Part shown: piece after piece, positions 12,456 through 26,414 of the stretch | How the letters are laid out: every line of letters begins with the position of its first letter | How positions within the stretch are numbered: the first letter of the stretch is position 1 | Origin: Dallia pectoralis | Lineage: Eukaryota > Chordata > Actinopteri > Esociformes > Umbridae | Assembly (NCBI GenBank): GCA_029465975.1 | Contig: CM055740.1 | Span: 6,749,733-6,813,732 of the forward strand | Length of the DNA: 64,000 nt | Reading direction: 5' to 3' | Translations under genes and position numbers: made by a program | The notes under the pieces: generated by a model | Database searches by the model: none | Seen by the model: only the letters and a program-made list of their open reading frames with translations | What the model was told of the DNA's origin: nothing

Positions 12456-14470
12456 TTCGTGTTCCAGTCGAGATTGACCTAGTTAGTTTAGAACGTAAAC
12501 ATACACGATTGGCGTTTTAATTACGAAATCGGATGAATTAATGGGCTGTTAAGACAGTCTTAACGAATATGGAGCTAGCTAGCGAACTAGCCAGCTTGCT
12601 TGCTAAATTGCTACGCTCTGCTCGCTGCGGTGTTCCTCTCCAGCGCTGTAAAGCTAGCGATATTAAGGGTCACCTAATCATGCTGCATATTTTCTAAATA
12701 AAAGTCGCCATTATTGTTGAAACTCCACTACTATTCTGAGTTACATATTAATCATTACGTTTTCAAAATTTGAAGAACAAAATTTAGGGAATTTTTGGAA
12801 GATTATCAAATTCTACTGGTTTCTGTCTAAGACCTAATTTCCTGTAATAACAGTCTCGTCGGCATATGCTCATTATTTATCTCGTACCTGGCTGTTCTGT
12901 TTCTCTCTGTCAACCCGAATGTTTTCCCATTATTCCCAATGTAAGCATTTGTTTTTACAATGTAATAACAATGTGAACAGCATAATCCTCACACCCTTGA
13001 TCTAGTTGGAATCTAAGATATTATTTTTTTAAAACAATTAGGTTTCTACCAATTAGTTTTCAATTAATTTGCAAGTAACAATTGTGGTTATTACACATGC
13101 CAATAAATAAATGTCGTTTATTTTTCAGTATATATATTTATAATAATAAATGAATGCATAGGATTTGTGTTTATTTTGTTTATCTTAATCTTGAAAATAG
13201 GAATACTGAACAGAAAATAATAGGTTCTAAACCAAAAGAACTTTACCTGAATGGTGTAAATGAGTTCAAAGAAAATTATTTGGTTTTCCAAACTTAAAAA
13301 ACATATGCAAAAAATTAACAGTGTTTTGACATAAAAGTGTAAAAATTATATTCACATAATATGCAAAAATGTACATTAGGATATGACAAATTGCTACTAT
13401 ATAATGTTTTAAATAGTTATGTGTAGTAGATTATAGTAATTCAATATACATATTTATTTACTTTTACAAATGTTAAATAATTTATCAGATCCAGCACAAC
13501 ATGCAAATGCATTACTTTTTACTTTTTTATTGCAGAATTTACTAACAAACATGGCAACATAACAACAATTTCTCCAGTATAAGGATATAAAAAGTCAGAG
13601 GGGAAGAGTGCTTAACATAATAAGAGAAAAACAAGAAAAGTAAAGAAATAATTAATAATAATTCGAAAATATAAAATAATACAAATACTTTTCTAAAGAT
13701 TTCAAAAACAATTTGACTTCGTTTAAATAACTAACAACTTAGGGATACTTCATAGCACGAGACTTCATAGTACGACGCTTGTGGATTAAAAAAAATGTAG
13801 CTAAGCCCAATCTGTAATATCTGTAATATAACAGAGCATTACTTTTTTATGCTATTTGCCCGTTTATGCCGCTTAATGTGGCAGATTTTCACTGCTGGTT
13901 TTACCGAGTTCTCTACTTCCGCTTAACACATGTTCCATTATCTATGGTGCCTTCTGTATGAAGGCTGCTGTAACTTCGGTATGTCGCATTACATCATCGG
14001 TATGTCGCATTTTGAATTTTGCCTTGAAATAGCTTTTCAAAAATCTTGACATATTCCTACCAAATTGCATTCATATATTCGACATGACATTATGGTAACT
14101 GCCTCTTCTAAATGCCATACTAGTCCTTTTGCCAACACTGACTTGCCTTAAGTCACTTTATCTGCAATTTCAAGGCAAATAATTTCTACTCAGACAGTAA
14201 GGACATACAACAGGGATTTTCAATCTTCAAAATTGTACAGACACAAAATGATTTGTGGTTTTCTGTAAGCAATCCCACAGTCCAAATGAGAGTTTGCCAC
14301 CTGCTGTGTTCCATAGGTGTTGGTGCTGGGGCCTACCCAGTTTAAAAGCCCACTACTTTAAACAGAAATGTGCATCCTTTCACACAAATTCCAAATAGGG
14401 GAGACAGTTAAGATCACAAGATCGCCTCCTCCCAGCTTTTTACGGCTTTAAAAATAGGTAATACTGTCAC
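12456..14470. other. zfc3h1 5' flank and AT-rich intergenic DNA
   Basis: The first ~200 bases above the zfc3h1 start codon are less AT-rich and hold GCTAGC-type repeats near 12575-12655; they probably contain the zfc3h1 promoter and 5' UTR. From about 12.7 to 14.4 kb the DNA is strongly AT-rich, with no reading frame or RNA gene I can support. Confidence 0.5.
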
Positions 14471-14479
14471 TATGAGATG

Positions 14480-16230
14480 ATAATAGACAACTTTAATAAG
14501 GCTTTCACTGAAGCCGGCCATGCTTTTCATCTGAATACTCGCCCCCAAGCTACTCTACAACTCCAACAGCCAAGTGCCCACGACCCCTCCCCACACTTCT
14601 TCTTTATCAAGACAGCTGATGTACTGAAGGACAGATGTACTGAAAGAGTTGCAAAAGCTAGACCCGTATATATCTGTGCTGGATAATCTGGATCCCTCTT
14701 TTCTAAAATGATCTGCTAATATAATTGATGCCCCCATAACCACTCTGTTTAACTCTGTTTCATCTTCCGAAATCCAGAGAGATTGGAAATTCGCTGCAGT
14801 CATTCCTCTGACCAATATCCATCCTACCCTGTCTTTCCAATGTCTTTCATGGTCAACAAATAGATTGTCAATCTTCTCGAATCCCACTGTATCTTCTCCG
14901 CTATGCAATCTGGTTTTCATGCTTGTCATGGCTGCACCACATCCAGCCACCCTAAAGATTGTCCAAGGCATTTGATTCTGTTAACCATTGTGATCTTATC
15001 AGCCGACACAATAGTCTGGGCTTCTCTCAAGACTGCCCTCGCCTGGTTCTCCAACTATCTCTCAGACAGGGTCCAGCGTGTTGAATCAGAGGGACCTATG
15101 GCTGTCTCCACAGGGTTCGATTTTCTGGCCAACTCTATTCTCTCTCTACATTGACGATCTGGCTCTCGCTGTTGGAGACTCAGATTTATCTCCATACATC
15201 ACCATACTGTATACTTCTGGCCCTTCATTAGATATTGTTCTCTCATATCTCCAGGAAAGTGCATGATTTTCAACCAATCACTACCCACACTTGTCTGTCT
15301 AACTTGCATCGCCACGCAAGATATGTTGATACATACAAATCCAAAGTCCAAAATCGTTTTTCTTTTCTGCAACATGGACACCTTCACTCATGCTGCCAAC
15401 TTGCCTTGGTAAAGATCACTATTATACATATGTTGGACTATGGTGATGTTATTTATAGAACTGCCTCAAACTCTCTCTTGAAAATGTTTGTGGTTTACCA
15501 TAGTGCTATACGCCCCATACAACACCCACCACTGCAACCATTACCCATTGAAACCCTCATCTCACCATGTTGCCTTTTAACTACTCCTGTCTGAACACTT
15601 GACGATCACTGTATACGTGTTAAATTCTTCTCACTTATGCCGTGCCCTTTCTGCACAGTGGATCTTTCTCACCTTTACTGCTGTCATACCTGTTTACATT
15701 CTTTAATTATTCTATTTGCTCAGGCATGCTCAAATGCTCTTTCTCCCAAAACCCCAGGCATATATTCTGTGCACAAATGACCTACCTGCTAGATATACTT
15801 TAATTTAATTAATTTAAATTAATTTTACTCTATCCGCTCCCTCTGCACAAATCCTCAGAGGCAATAACATTATCTTCCTGTGATGCGCTGGTGATTCCAA
15901 GGTTTACATCAACACCACACTGGACATCACCTCCTCTACCCTAACAAATCCAGTAGCTCCTGTGAGGACAACGGTGAGTTTGCTTAGGGGCAGAGTCATG
16001 TCACACAAGTCAATCATGACATAAGGCTGTATTGCTACTAAAATATCTATTTTAGGCTGATTTAGGACTGCCACCCTTCTGACCACGGTTCCTTGTAAAA
16101 AAACAAAATCCTAGCAGCTGTGTATCAGGTTTTCAGGCTGGGATGCTTGTAAAAGCACTTTGAGACAGCGGTCACTGTAAAACGGGCTTGATGAAAAACA
16201 TTTTATTGATTGAAATTTGATTTTAGCATG
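14480..16230 (+). mobile_element. Degenerate LINE-type retrotransposon (reverse transcriptase relic)
   Basis: Pieces of a non-LTR reverse transcriptase are readable on the plus strand in shifting frames. They include a stretch near 14680 like GLDNLDP, then SSEIQRDWKFAAVIPL near 14760, KAFDSVNHCDLIS near 14965, WFSNYLSDRVQRVES near 15045, a frame with PTLFSLYIDDLAL near 15130, and LDYGDVIYRTASNS near 15430. Frameshifts and stops show it is dead. The segment near 16130-16230 (GCACTTTGAGACAGCGG, then ATTGATTGAAATTTGATT) looks like the element's 3' tail; a similar tail occurs at 60355-60455. The clade (L2- or Rex-like) is not resolved by eye. Confidence 0.75.
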
Positions 16231-16429
16231 TTGTATGGTCCCTAAGAGGTACAAGCTATTTGCATTTTTGATATGCCATATTGGTACTTTGCCTAGGATA
16301 ACAGTTATTTTTTATGTTTAATGATAAAATTGCAAATATAAATATTTTTCTTGGAAATGTTGACTTTGTTTTCTGCATAATGCTGAAAACCTAGTGCGCT
16401 GGAATTATTGGAACTATACGCTTCTATCC

Positions 16430-16567
16430 TCCTCTATGGTGGAAAGGCCTGTACCCATTGCGCCTGCGCCAACACAAAAATGCGGAAGATGACTTGTCAC
16501 TGTTGTTGTGGAAGCTGTTAGGCACGTGAGCTAGTGCTACGTCGTCGTAAAAGTGATTAAAGGCGAT
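16430..16567 (+). promoter_or_regulatory. Probable tbc1d15 promoter with an NRF1-type site
   Basis: GCGCCTGCGC at 16460-16469 matches the NRF1 core (GCGC-N2-GCGC). An ETS-like GCGGAAGAT follows at about 16482, and ATGGCGGC overlaps the start codon in YY1-like fashion. I see no TATA box, which fits a housekeeping promoter. The transcription start is not directly visible. Confidence 0.55.
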
Positions 16568-19500
16568 ATGGCGGCTGATACTCCTCCCAAGGTACGCGAA
16601 ATTCAGAACTTTTGGAATATCTTCCCGTAATTGCGATCAGATTCTACGCAATCGGGTGGATCTAATCCTAATTATAAACACAACTAGACTATGTAGATTC
16701 CGTTAAAACAGAGGCTTGATCTGCCCCCACTGCACAATGTTAGTGGTGTCAATCACCAGCCAGCCAGCTAGCTAGCCAGCCATCCGCCCACTTGGCACTT
16801 CTTCACAAGCATGCATTAAATGACCAGTAGAACATTTCATACTTGGATGTTATGCCCCAATTTAAGTTGTAAATGTGTAGTACTATCAGTTTCCTGTCGC
16901 ATGTTGTCAAAGAACAGCCCATACATGTTTAGATTGTCTGTTTAGTTGGCTATTGACGCTTGCTTAATAATATGACCCTAGATTAGGTACTGTAGTATAG
17001 CTATGTTAACTGTTATGGCTCCTTGGCTGGACAAATAACCATTTTAACAAACAACGCTTTTCCAGATGAAACTTCTATCGTTGTGTTCGTCATGGCGGCC
17101 AGTTTCACAATATCACCGTATAGTTGTATCCAAGCTGCTTGCCGTAGTTGTACTGAAATTGGGAGAAGATATGTTTTTTGGGGAGGGTTTTTTCTAGCAA
17201 CTCCAATTCACGTCAATTGTTCCACATCACAATATCACACTAGTCCGCAGAATCAGTTACCTTTAATTTGCAGTGTAGATATATATACCTCAAATCCTTA
17301 ATTTTACCCTGGTGCTACGAAATGACTTAATACCATTGTTCGTCTGGGTTACTTGTAAGCTTTATGGCGCCTATCCGTCGAAACAAATAACCTTTCCAGT
17401 TATGGTTAAATCTATTCATGTACAGCATAAAAAGTGTACAACCTAATTTAACACTATTTCTGTATTGTTATTTCTGTAACCAATTTTGTTATTTGTTGTT
17501 TTTGTTGTTTGCAAAGTGAATACCGGGTAATGTGTCGATATCTGTTTGTCAGTAGGTTTCTAATTGAGCGTATGATGCGCATAGTCAATTACTAACAAAA
17601 CCATGTGTATCATCCACGACGTCATCGCTTATCTGCTGATGCTCATTTTGAGATCTGACGCAGTTGCTACCTCAGATTATGAGCCCAGCGCAGCCCAGCA
17701 GACAAAGTGTAGTACACACAAATGGCCAGTTAGTGGCGTAAGGGAGTTCTTTAAGATGCACTGCAGCGATTTTGGGGGTTTCCTTTTAAACAAGGTATTA
17801 CAGACCAGCCGGCTTTGCAGGTTTACTGGTGTGGGTGAATTTTCATGCGGTTTATATTGTTTAGCCTGGTATACGTGTTGCTACTGTGGTTAAACTTAAC
17901 CTAAGTGGCAAGTTCAATAGCCTTCAGGGTATTCAAACCCTGGGGAATTATGATGTTCTTGAATTGCAAATGGGACATTGTTATCTCATTCTTTTGGCAA
18001 TTTTTGAAAGCATTGAAACTAAAATATCAGCTTTTAAGAAGAAAAAAAAAATGTTTGCTTGCCTAAGTATTTAACTCACACACGCTCGTAGTATTTGGTA
18101 GTGCCCATTTGTGCTTCATCGGGTAACCACGTACCAGCGCATCATGTCCCAGCTGTTTGGGTGACATTATGGACATACATTCTCACCTCGTGCTACATAT
18201 TCTCTATGCGATTGAGATCAGGACTTTGACTCATCCAATGTAAGAAATACATCTTGGTTTTTGAGCAGATGCTTTGTCCTTGTGCTCGGATCATTACTGG
18301 TGACCAGTTAATTTGCTGGTTCTCTTGCAGTATTGTTTTCCTATTTGCGTCATATTTTTTTGCCTGAATTTCAACAAGATTCCCAGTTCTATTTGATGAG
18401 AGGCTTCCCCCTGAGCATGATGCTGCCATGACTGATGTTTTGAGTTTCTGTGTTTGAAAAATACATCCCCCTGAGAGAAAATGTTTAGTCTGCCTAGTTG
18501 AAATGTAACAACACGCTCCTGAATGGAAGTGTTTGTGTAGAGTTCATGTTATGATTATACTTTTTTATAGTCACTGAACTAGGTGGTACTATAACTGCTA
18601 TGTAGAAACTGTTGCTGGTTATTTGGTACTGTTATACTACAGAGGATTACATTAAGAAAATGCTATAACTAAATGTAATGTCATTGTATTGAGCATTTGT
18701 TTACATAACAATTGGCAATTCTGTATTAACGCATACCACACTGTTATTTTTCCCGCTTCAGGTGTTATTTGAACATGAAGGTGTTTTCATACACTCTAAC
18801 ACTGAATACAGCGACGAGCAAGACCTACTTGTGTCGGGGTTCCTACGAGTCATTGATAAGGTACATGGTATCTCGAACTCAATTTGTTAATCGGGAAGTT
18901 CCAGTACAGGAAATGACACCCGGGGAACCTGGTTAGTGCCGATGTTCCGGGACACTTGGTATGTCAGGCATGCATAACATTTGAATGGGGACCAGTGTTT
19001 GTAGCGACGGGAAACGCATGTGCTTCATCCTTTGTTGACACCAAGAATAAGTTCTAGGAGAATTGCTAAGGAGCAAACTTGACTTAAATGTATTCAAATG
19101 TTTATTCTGTTTCGGCCCACGAGAGGTGTCGTATTCACGGAAATTGACTCTGGAACTTATCACTGTAACGCTGTTTTCTCATCTCATTTTAAATGCTTAT
19201 TTGCAACTATATTTATTGTGCTGTTAATGTTTACCAGGATGGCGAAACTATGGTGGAGTACAAACCCCTGGAGGACACAGTTGATCTGTCCAATATGCTA
19301 TGCGCTGGCAAGGTTGGATTTTTTTTTTGTTTTGGTTTATTCATTACCCAGTTGTTGAGCTGTTTACATTGACTGCCATGTATATTAAAATGAATACCAT
19401 TAATGTGTTGAAATAGCATGTATTTAGGCTGTTAGACTGTCATTAAAATGGCATGTATTTAGGCTGCTAGACTGTCATTAAATTTGCATGCATTATGGCT

Positions 19501-22500
19501 GATGGACAAAATGGACTGCAATGACTGATTCATTTCCAAAAACAATGTAAATATATTGGTTTGTTACATGCTCTATAGTTTGTCATGCTTTTTTCCACCA
19601 GCTTTTCCTGGGCTGCATTTTGTTATATGTTCTTAAAATGCTGTTCAATGTAATTTTTAAATTTGTCTTTACTTTATTATACCACTGTACTTGCAGCCTA
19701 AACTGTCTCTGAAGTATATCATGTTAAGATTTCTTTCTTACAATTGTTGAATAGGACAAAATTGGATTCCAACAGGGATATGGACCTGTACTAAAACGTG
19801 CTACTGTGTCTGTAGGACTCCAGCTCAGTGATGGAATGGACCCAATGTCCCAGAGAGGAGAGGTCCAGTCTTCAGCAGGCCATGGTGGAGCAGCAGCAGA
19901 GCTATGAGACAGAGTGGGACATGATTAATGCCGTCTCCTACCCCAAGAGGAAACCGTGTGCCAACGGAGAGGGTAGGTGGATCTTCACTGCTTAGTTTGG
20001 GTGCTCTGGAAGGCAGTGTAGATGTTCACCAAACAAACAAGCTAGAGCGACGACATCCTCTTGATGTGCTGTCCAGTGACACACGGCTGGAGTTATGCAC
20101 GTTTTAAACAATTCAAACAACACATTGGCATTTCTTTGTACGTTTTTTGAGATTGCATTTCATGTTTGTTTACCAGGTGATTTCAATTATGATTAAAGCT
20201 TTCATCCGGGAGCTCTGTGTAAATGTCTTGTTTTTTTTTCTTCTTTAACCAGGTTCTCTGAATCACCATCAGGAGAAAAGCAAGTGGGCCTTTAGCTTCA
20301 GTGTTTGGGACCTGAGGTCTGTCAGCGTGAAAGATGAGGGCTGGACCCGCCTGGTTTTCAGACTGAAGGAGACCACCACTTCTCTGCCCGCGCTCCACTT
20401 TCATCAGGGGGGTAGTGAGGGCTTCCTGGACTGCCTGAGAAGATACGCCTCACTCACCCAGTGAGTGTTTCTGCCTTCTGGTATACGGAACCAATTCAAC
20501 TGGTTCTAAAATGTCAAATAACGTTATTGCACATTCGGTCAACAGATAAAGTTAATTGTAAACGGTGCTTAGCTTTCGGGAGTCCTCTGGGGGCAGCTGT
20601 TTGGACTAATTGTTTGGGAAACTTACAACAGTTAGGTGTAATTTATCACCGCGCCAGATTCATACATGTGGTGGGAATTTGGTGGAGTGAAAGTGGATTA
20701 GCAATAAATAGCAATAAGGGCTGGGCTTGTTATGATTCCACTTTGACCACGGCTAATCTGGAAATCCGGTTTATAGGGATTTTGGATAAGTGCAGGAGTA
20801 CTGTTTTTACTGGAGTCGTGGATGTTAAAGTTCCTCTGTAGGCCGGGTTGTGAAAGTTCATTACTACTGTATGTTCTTCAGTGTGGACAACGACTCTATA
20901 TTAAGACTTGCATTAGGGTCAATGTGATTTTACCAGCTGCTGTTTAGACTGCTCTATCTAATTTAAAAGAAACCATACTTGGACTAAACTCAAAACAGAT
21001 CTGCTGTTGCTGTATGACACGGCTAAACGTCTCAACTCACAAGTCTTCGCCCATGTGTTGCCTCAGTATGATAATGGGGCTTTTGACCAGCTTAAAACAC
21101 AGCTAGCTTCCCCATGTTGTTTCTTATCTCTATGCTAATGCTGGTGATTTGCGTACGTCCTATAGCACACACACTTGGTTTCCCCTCTCCCTGGACCATT
21201 TCTGTCTGAATTTTCCTGTCGTCAGTGGCCACTTTTTGTCCTCATGAAAGAGCTGGGTTTTCTGTTTGAGCCAAATATCACTGCAGATAATTCCCCCTGT
21301 ACAGGATGCCGTATCGCTTTAGGAGCTGATAGCTGTTATTAAAGTTCTTATCAAGCCCTTTCATAATAACATTTCTTTTTTTATTAAAGAAGTGCCGGAC
21401 GCCCACTTTTGCCCTGGCGTCTAGCAAGAACCGGTAGCTGCCGACGAATCAATAATGCCGCTAACCCGATAAAGTCTTGAGTATATCAGAACATTACAGC
21501 TGATGCAGTGTTATGTTCCCTGCATGTGGGAGTTATCTTTCATGTCTCTGACAGGGTTTTGTGGCGTCTCCTACCCTTATAAAGCCTTGACATGAACACT
21601 GTTGTACAAAATGGAAGCACTGTCAACTTTTTTTGTACATGTATTTTTAAAGTGTAGTATTCTTATGGAATATTGGCAAAAGAGGGCAGATTGTGTTATT
21701 AAGTTGTTTGAATATTGTGACTGATAGATAATGGTAAAATGTTTGCACCCGTGACCCGGAATACATCAAATGTGGAGTTATCACAACATAAATGGGATGA
21801 AACTTGAGACGTTGAAGCCTATTAGCGGTTGACGTCAGGGGGGGGATTCCATTGTGACTTGCTAATTGTTTGTTTCCAGGGCCCCGGATGACAACACCTG
21901 CCTGCTGGTTAGCACTCCCAACAGAGCGCTCTCTCAGTCCTTCGAGAATCTTCTGGACGACAACAACTATGGCCTTGTTACCGTAAGGCTCTTCTGTCGT
22001 CATGCATACAAATGTCACACTCGTGCCCTCTATCATTTGGATACAGGATGTCCTCTGTGTGACGGGGAACGATGGTGAATGACAATCTCAAATGGCAGGC
22101 TCACATACATGTCACCTTTTATTCGACAAGAACATCTAGAGTTGGATTTCGGCGCTCCCACAGACAGAAGCATCTGGGGGACTGAGTTTATTGTTGCTGC
22201 CATGAAGACTCTTCCTCTGTTTCCCCCAATAGAAGCTGAAGAAGGATCCTTATTTGACGACCATGGGTGGCTTTTCTAAGGTCACCAACTACATCTTGGA
22301 CGCGTTCCGCAGCCCAGAGCTGGAGCAGCAGCGTCGCCCCCCAGAGGAGGTGGCTGACCTTGACATCGTGGGCCTGGGGGAGGTCATTCCTGGCCTGGAG
22401 ATCAACCAGCAGGAGGAGCCCGGATTCGAGGTCATCACCCGGGTGAGTGGACATAGAACTAATAATAGAACCGTTGCAACTATTCATAGAACAATTCCAA

Positions 22501-25500
22501 CTACAGTACCCCAAATTCAACCTGTAAGATAATCATTAAGCACTTTGGTTATGAATTAGGTGATATCCTTCAGGGCTTTCAATAGTCCCAAGGTCAGGTT
22601 TAAGAATCATTGTGTGTGACTAATCTGGTGCCTAATAAGGGGTTTCACCTTGTCCGCTCTGGGAATTGAACTGTCAACACTACCACCGGTCTACCTATAT
22701 GATCTGTCTGTCTATCTGTCATTAGCGGCTGCAGATCTGGTAACGTGCTTACAGTACAGGGAGCATGCTCTTATTGGGTTCTGGTTTTGATTTGTCAGAT
22801 TGACTTGGGAGCCAGGCCAGAGGTCACAAGACTGGGGCCACTGTCTGCAGAATCCTGGGCCAAGCATCAAGACCAGGAAGGAAGAATGAAAAATGTCCCT
22901 CACCTTAAGAAAATTATTTTCAAAGGGGTATGTGGAAACTATTAATCGTTTTTCTAAAGTGCCTAATGATCTCTAGAGAAACGCTCTGGGCTGGTTTTCC
23001 TAAAAATGGCCAACCAAGGGAGAATCTCTATTCAACTGATCATAGATTTTATGGTACCTCTGTCTCATAAATTGTGATCTCTGCCTGAGAAACTGTTTCT
23101 ACAATCTCTGTATGTATGTGAGATTGAAGAAACTTTACATTTGCAGTTGGTCTGTAAAGTAATATCTGGATCCTGCAGGGCCTGTGCCATGCCGTAAGGA
23201 AAGAAGCCTGGAAGTTTTTACTCGGATATTACCCCTGGGAGAGCACCTACGAGGAGAGGAAGAGTCTGCAGAGGAGCAAGACGTATGTATTTACCAACAA
23301 AGTGTATTTGACACTGAGATGTATTTCCTGAGAGCCTCTGACGTGGGCCAATTCGGTGCCCTTTTGACAGCACGCGGAGGAGCAATAGTATATTAGGAGG
23401 TCGTAATGTTTCAGCGCGTCGGTGGAAGTTGTGGAAGGAAGTTGTCCTTTTTATTTGTTTACCTTTTTTGTTGTCTACATTTTGAAAAGGGATGAGTACT
23501 TCAGGATGAAGCTCCAGTGGAAATCTGTGAGCGACGATCAAGAGAGGAGAAACTCCAGGTTGAGAGACTACAAGAGTCTAATAGGTAAATGCATTACGTG
23601 TGCCTGAGAGTTCCGTCTGCCTGACTGTTCCGTCTGCCTGACTGTTCCGTCTGCCTGACTGTTCCGTCTGCCTGACTGTTCCGTCTGCCTGACTGTTCCG
23701 TCTGCCTGACTGTTCCGTCTGCCTGACTGTTCCGTCTGCCTGACTGTTCCGTCTGCCTGACTGTTCTAGGAATAATCAGAATTGAATGGTTTAGTTTTTT
23801 TAATGATTTATATTGTTATCAGATTTGTATTAACTGTGTAGGAAGTCGTTGATTTTTGATTCTTGTATCCCGGAAGCATCTGTAAAGCAAAAGAAGTGTC
23901 TTCCTTCTGCTAACGGCACAATAGTGTAATGCACATTGTTTGTTAACCGTCTGTGAATGTCCCACCTTCTCAGAGAAAGACGTGAACAGGACTGACCGAA
24001 CAAACCGCTTCTATGAAGGCTTGGACAACCCAGGGCTGGTGTTACTCCATGACATCCTGATGACGTACTGCATGTATGATTTTGATCTGGGTGAGTGATG
24101 GCGTTATGGCAGTTCCCATTAAAATGTCAACCCGAAGGTCATCTGATTGGCGTCAATGGAATCGATGCTGTATTTAACGACCATGTAAATATTTTAATTT
24201 GCGGTAATAAAGCGACAGCCGATAACGACTGTGTATCAGAGGGATTTGCAACATGTTCCCTGATTTAATTGTCTGGGTCCGTCTCGTTGTGTTGGTCTCC
24301 AGGGTATGTCCAGGGAATGAGTGACCTTCTCTCCCCTGTCCTCTATGTGATGGAGAACGAGGTGGATGCCTTCTGGTGTTTTGTCGCCTACATGGATCAG
24401 ATGGTAAGACATGGTTTCCTCTGGGACTGGACCTTATGTATACTTTATCATGCCTCAGTTTGACGCTGTCATGACCCGAACACCGCGGGGTTTTGTGTGC
24501 AGCACCAGAACTTTGAGGAACAGATGCAGGGCATGAAGACTCAGCTGATCCAACTCAGCACTTTGCTGAGGTTGCTAGACCTGTCCTTCTGGAACTATCT
24601 TGGTACGTGGCATTGCCTCACAGGCTGTCGACCGGTTCATGACCAACCGTGCCCACCAATCACTTGCTGCTTTTCACGTGCTGTTGTACACCGCAAACGG
24701 TTCATGTCAAACATTTGTCTATGATTCCCCTGTGTGAACAAAATTGTTTTAATATTTGAAAAATGTTTGTGGAATATGACTGTAACAGGTCATGTACATG
24801 GTATTAATTTCAAGTCAATGGATAAAGTGGCTTTCATATTGCTTGTCTATTTTTGTCTTGGTTTCCTGCAGAGTCGCAGGATTCAGGTTTTTTGTACTTC
24901 TGTTTTCGGTGGTTACTGATCCGCTTCAAGAGGGAACTTCACTATCCTGACGTCCTTCGTCTCTGGGAGGTGAATTTTGTTCGATCAGTCTGTCAGTTGC
25001 CATTGTTCCATTTTAATTAGGCGAAGATATAGCCCTATATTATCACAACACACAACGAGGAAACTTCCTGGTACCTCAGATGTACGATGATGATGACGTC
25101 ATCTAGTTGAATCTTACGGACTGTCTGTCTTTATGTGTTCTGATGGATCCAGTTGCTAACAGACTTCCTGGTTCTACTTAGGTAATCTGGACTGGCCTGC
25201 CCTGCCAGAACTTTCATCTGCTGGTGTGTTGTTCCATCTTAGACTCTGAGAAAAGGAAAATCATGGAGGAAAACTATGGGTTCAATGAGATTCTCAAGGT
25301 ACCAGCATCCATTGGCAAACCGGTTTAACCAGTTCTAAAATATTGGTTATTTTACTTTTTATTTAATTGACTATGTGTTTTGGTTTTTATGAATCTGCCT
25401 TTTCAATGTTGTTTTGCCTGTTTTAACAGCACATCAATGACCTGTCCATGAAACTGGACATTGAAGAAGTCCTCCACAAATCAGAGGCTATTTGTATGCA

Positions 25501-25812
25501 GATCAGAAGTTGTAAGGTATGTTGAAGATCTGCTATTTTCTCCTTTCAATTAATAAAGAGTGACCAGGAAGTTTCAGATATTCATATTTCTCTTACTATT
25601 TCCAGGACTTGCCTCATTCAATAAGTGAAGTCCTTGGATTTGATTCAGGAAGGGAACTTTCCCGAGTACATGAGAGGGACAATGAAGAGTATCGAGAGGA
25701 GTTCCAGACTCCCAGACCGACACATAAACAGGAAGTGTTTTCCAATGGTCACAACGGACCGTACAGGGAACCCCCTTCTCACAACGGCTGCAAAGTCTCT
25801 TTCATATCGTAA
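16568..25812 (+). CDS. tbc1d15: TBC1 domain family member 15 (Rab GTPase-activating protein)
   Basis: TBC1D15 speeds GTP hydrolysis by Rab7 and works at the mitochondria-lysosome interface (family knowledge). Seventeen coding exons give 676 aa (human about 690): 16568-16591, 18762-18860, 19238-19312, 19816-19972, 20253-20460, 21880-21982, 22233-22442, 22799-22927, 23179-23282, 23490-23584, 23974-24090, 24303-24403, 24503-24602, 24872-24969, 25182-25298, 25430-25516 and 25606-25812. The N-terminal half carries the DUF3548/Rab-binding-like region (WTQCPREE, SLPALHFHQGG). The TBC domain starts near residue 336 (GLCHAVRKEAWKFLLGYYPW). The catalytic arginine finger I-x-x-D-x-x-R (I401, D404, R407) and glutamine finger YVQ (Q444) are both present, so GAP activity is expected. 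Exon 1 codes only eight residues (MAADTPPK) and precedes a 2.2-kb intron. The C-terminus is slightly short and diverged. Confidence 0.97.
17300..18060. other. tbc1d15 intron 1, nothing recognisable
   Basis: AT-rich intronic sequence between the 24-nt first coding exon and the Tc1 relic. No exon, RNA gene or element stands out. Confidence 0.4.
18110..18440 (-). mobile_element. Tc1/mariner transposase fragment (dead)
   Basis: On the minus strand the frame reads LHWMSQSPDLNRIENM, matching the Tc1 motif SQSPDLNPIENLW near the last catalytic acidic residue. The plus strand shows phrases typical of teleost Tc1 relics (GATTGAGATCAGGACTTTG; AGCATGATGCTGCCATG). Only the 3' portion of the gene is recognisable, and no terminal inverted repeats were seen. 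It lies in tbc1d15 intron 1, antisense to the gene. Confidence 0.7.
20461..21879. other. tbc1d15 intron 5, nothing recognisable
   Basis: A 1.4-kb intron between the exons ending at 20460 and starting at 21880. A reading frame at 20461-20841 merely reads on from the exon into the intron, without family similarity. Confidence 0.4.
23607..23766. repeat. 17-bp minisatellite in a tbc1d15 intron
   Basis: About nine near-perfect copies of TGCCTGACTGTTCCGTC directly after the exon ending at 23584. The array starts about 20 bases inside the intron, so it sits close to the splice donor. Confidence 0.93.
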
Positions 25813-26414
25813 TAAACTATTTAATTCACACAGACGGACACATTGCAATGTCCACATACCAGAAAGAGTATTTTGGATAAGTTGGTAACTGAAGGCATGC
25901 CATCAAGCCCCTAAAAGAAGAGAAATGAGAAGAGGAGAATGTAAAAAGCATTTAAAATTATTCAAATGTTATTATTTTTGTAATTCTTTGTATCATATTG
26001 TCTTTCATTGAATAGCAGTCATTCCTTCTCGCTCTGCTAGGAATTGTTTTGTAAGAGCAAGGTGAGTTTGCGTTGTAAAGTAATAATATGCTGTTTTTAA
26101 TTACACTAACACGTTCCTGAGTTGTGTCCGAAAGTATTCAAATCCAATCCTTGTAATTGAAATGTTAATGAATTGATGAAACAAACAACTTATTGAATTC
26201 CAGACAGAGTTTAGTTAAACAAAAATCTAGCTGTACAATGAATGATGCAATATGGATCATGGGGATTAGCGCTGTGTACCATCTTACAAACGTGACATAC
26301 ATGTTGGAGTTTGTGTTTTTTGGCTCTGGGACAACACTAAAACACAAGTTCTGAACTATTTCCCTGATTGTCTCGCACTAAGTTTTGGAATTGAATATGT
26401 GAAAAAAATGAAAG

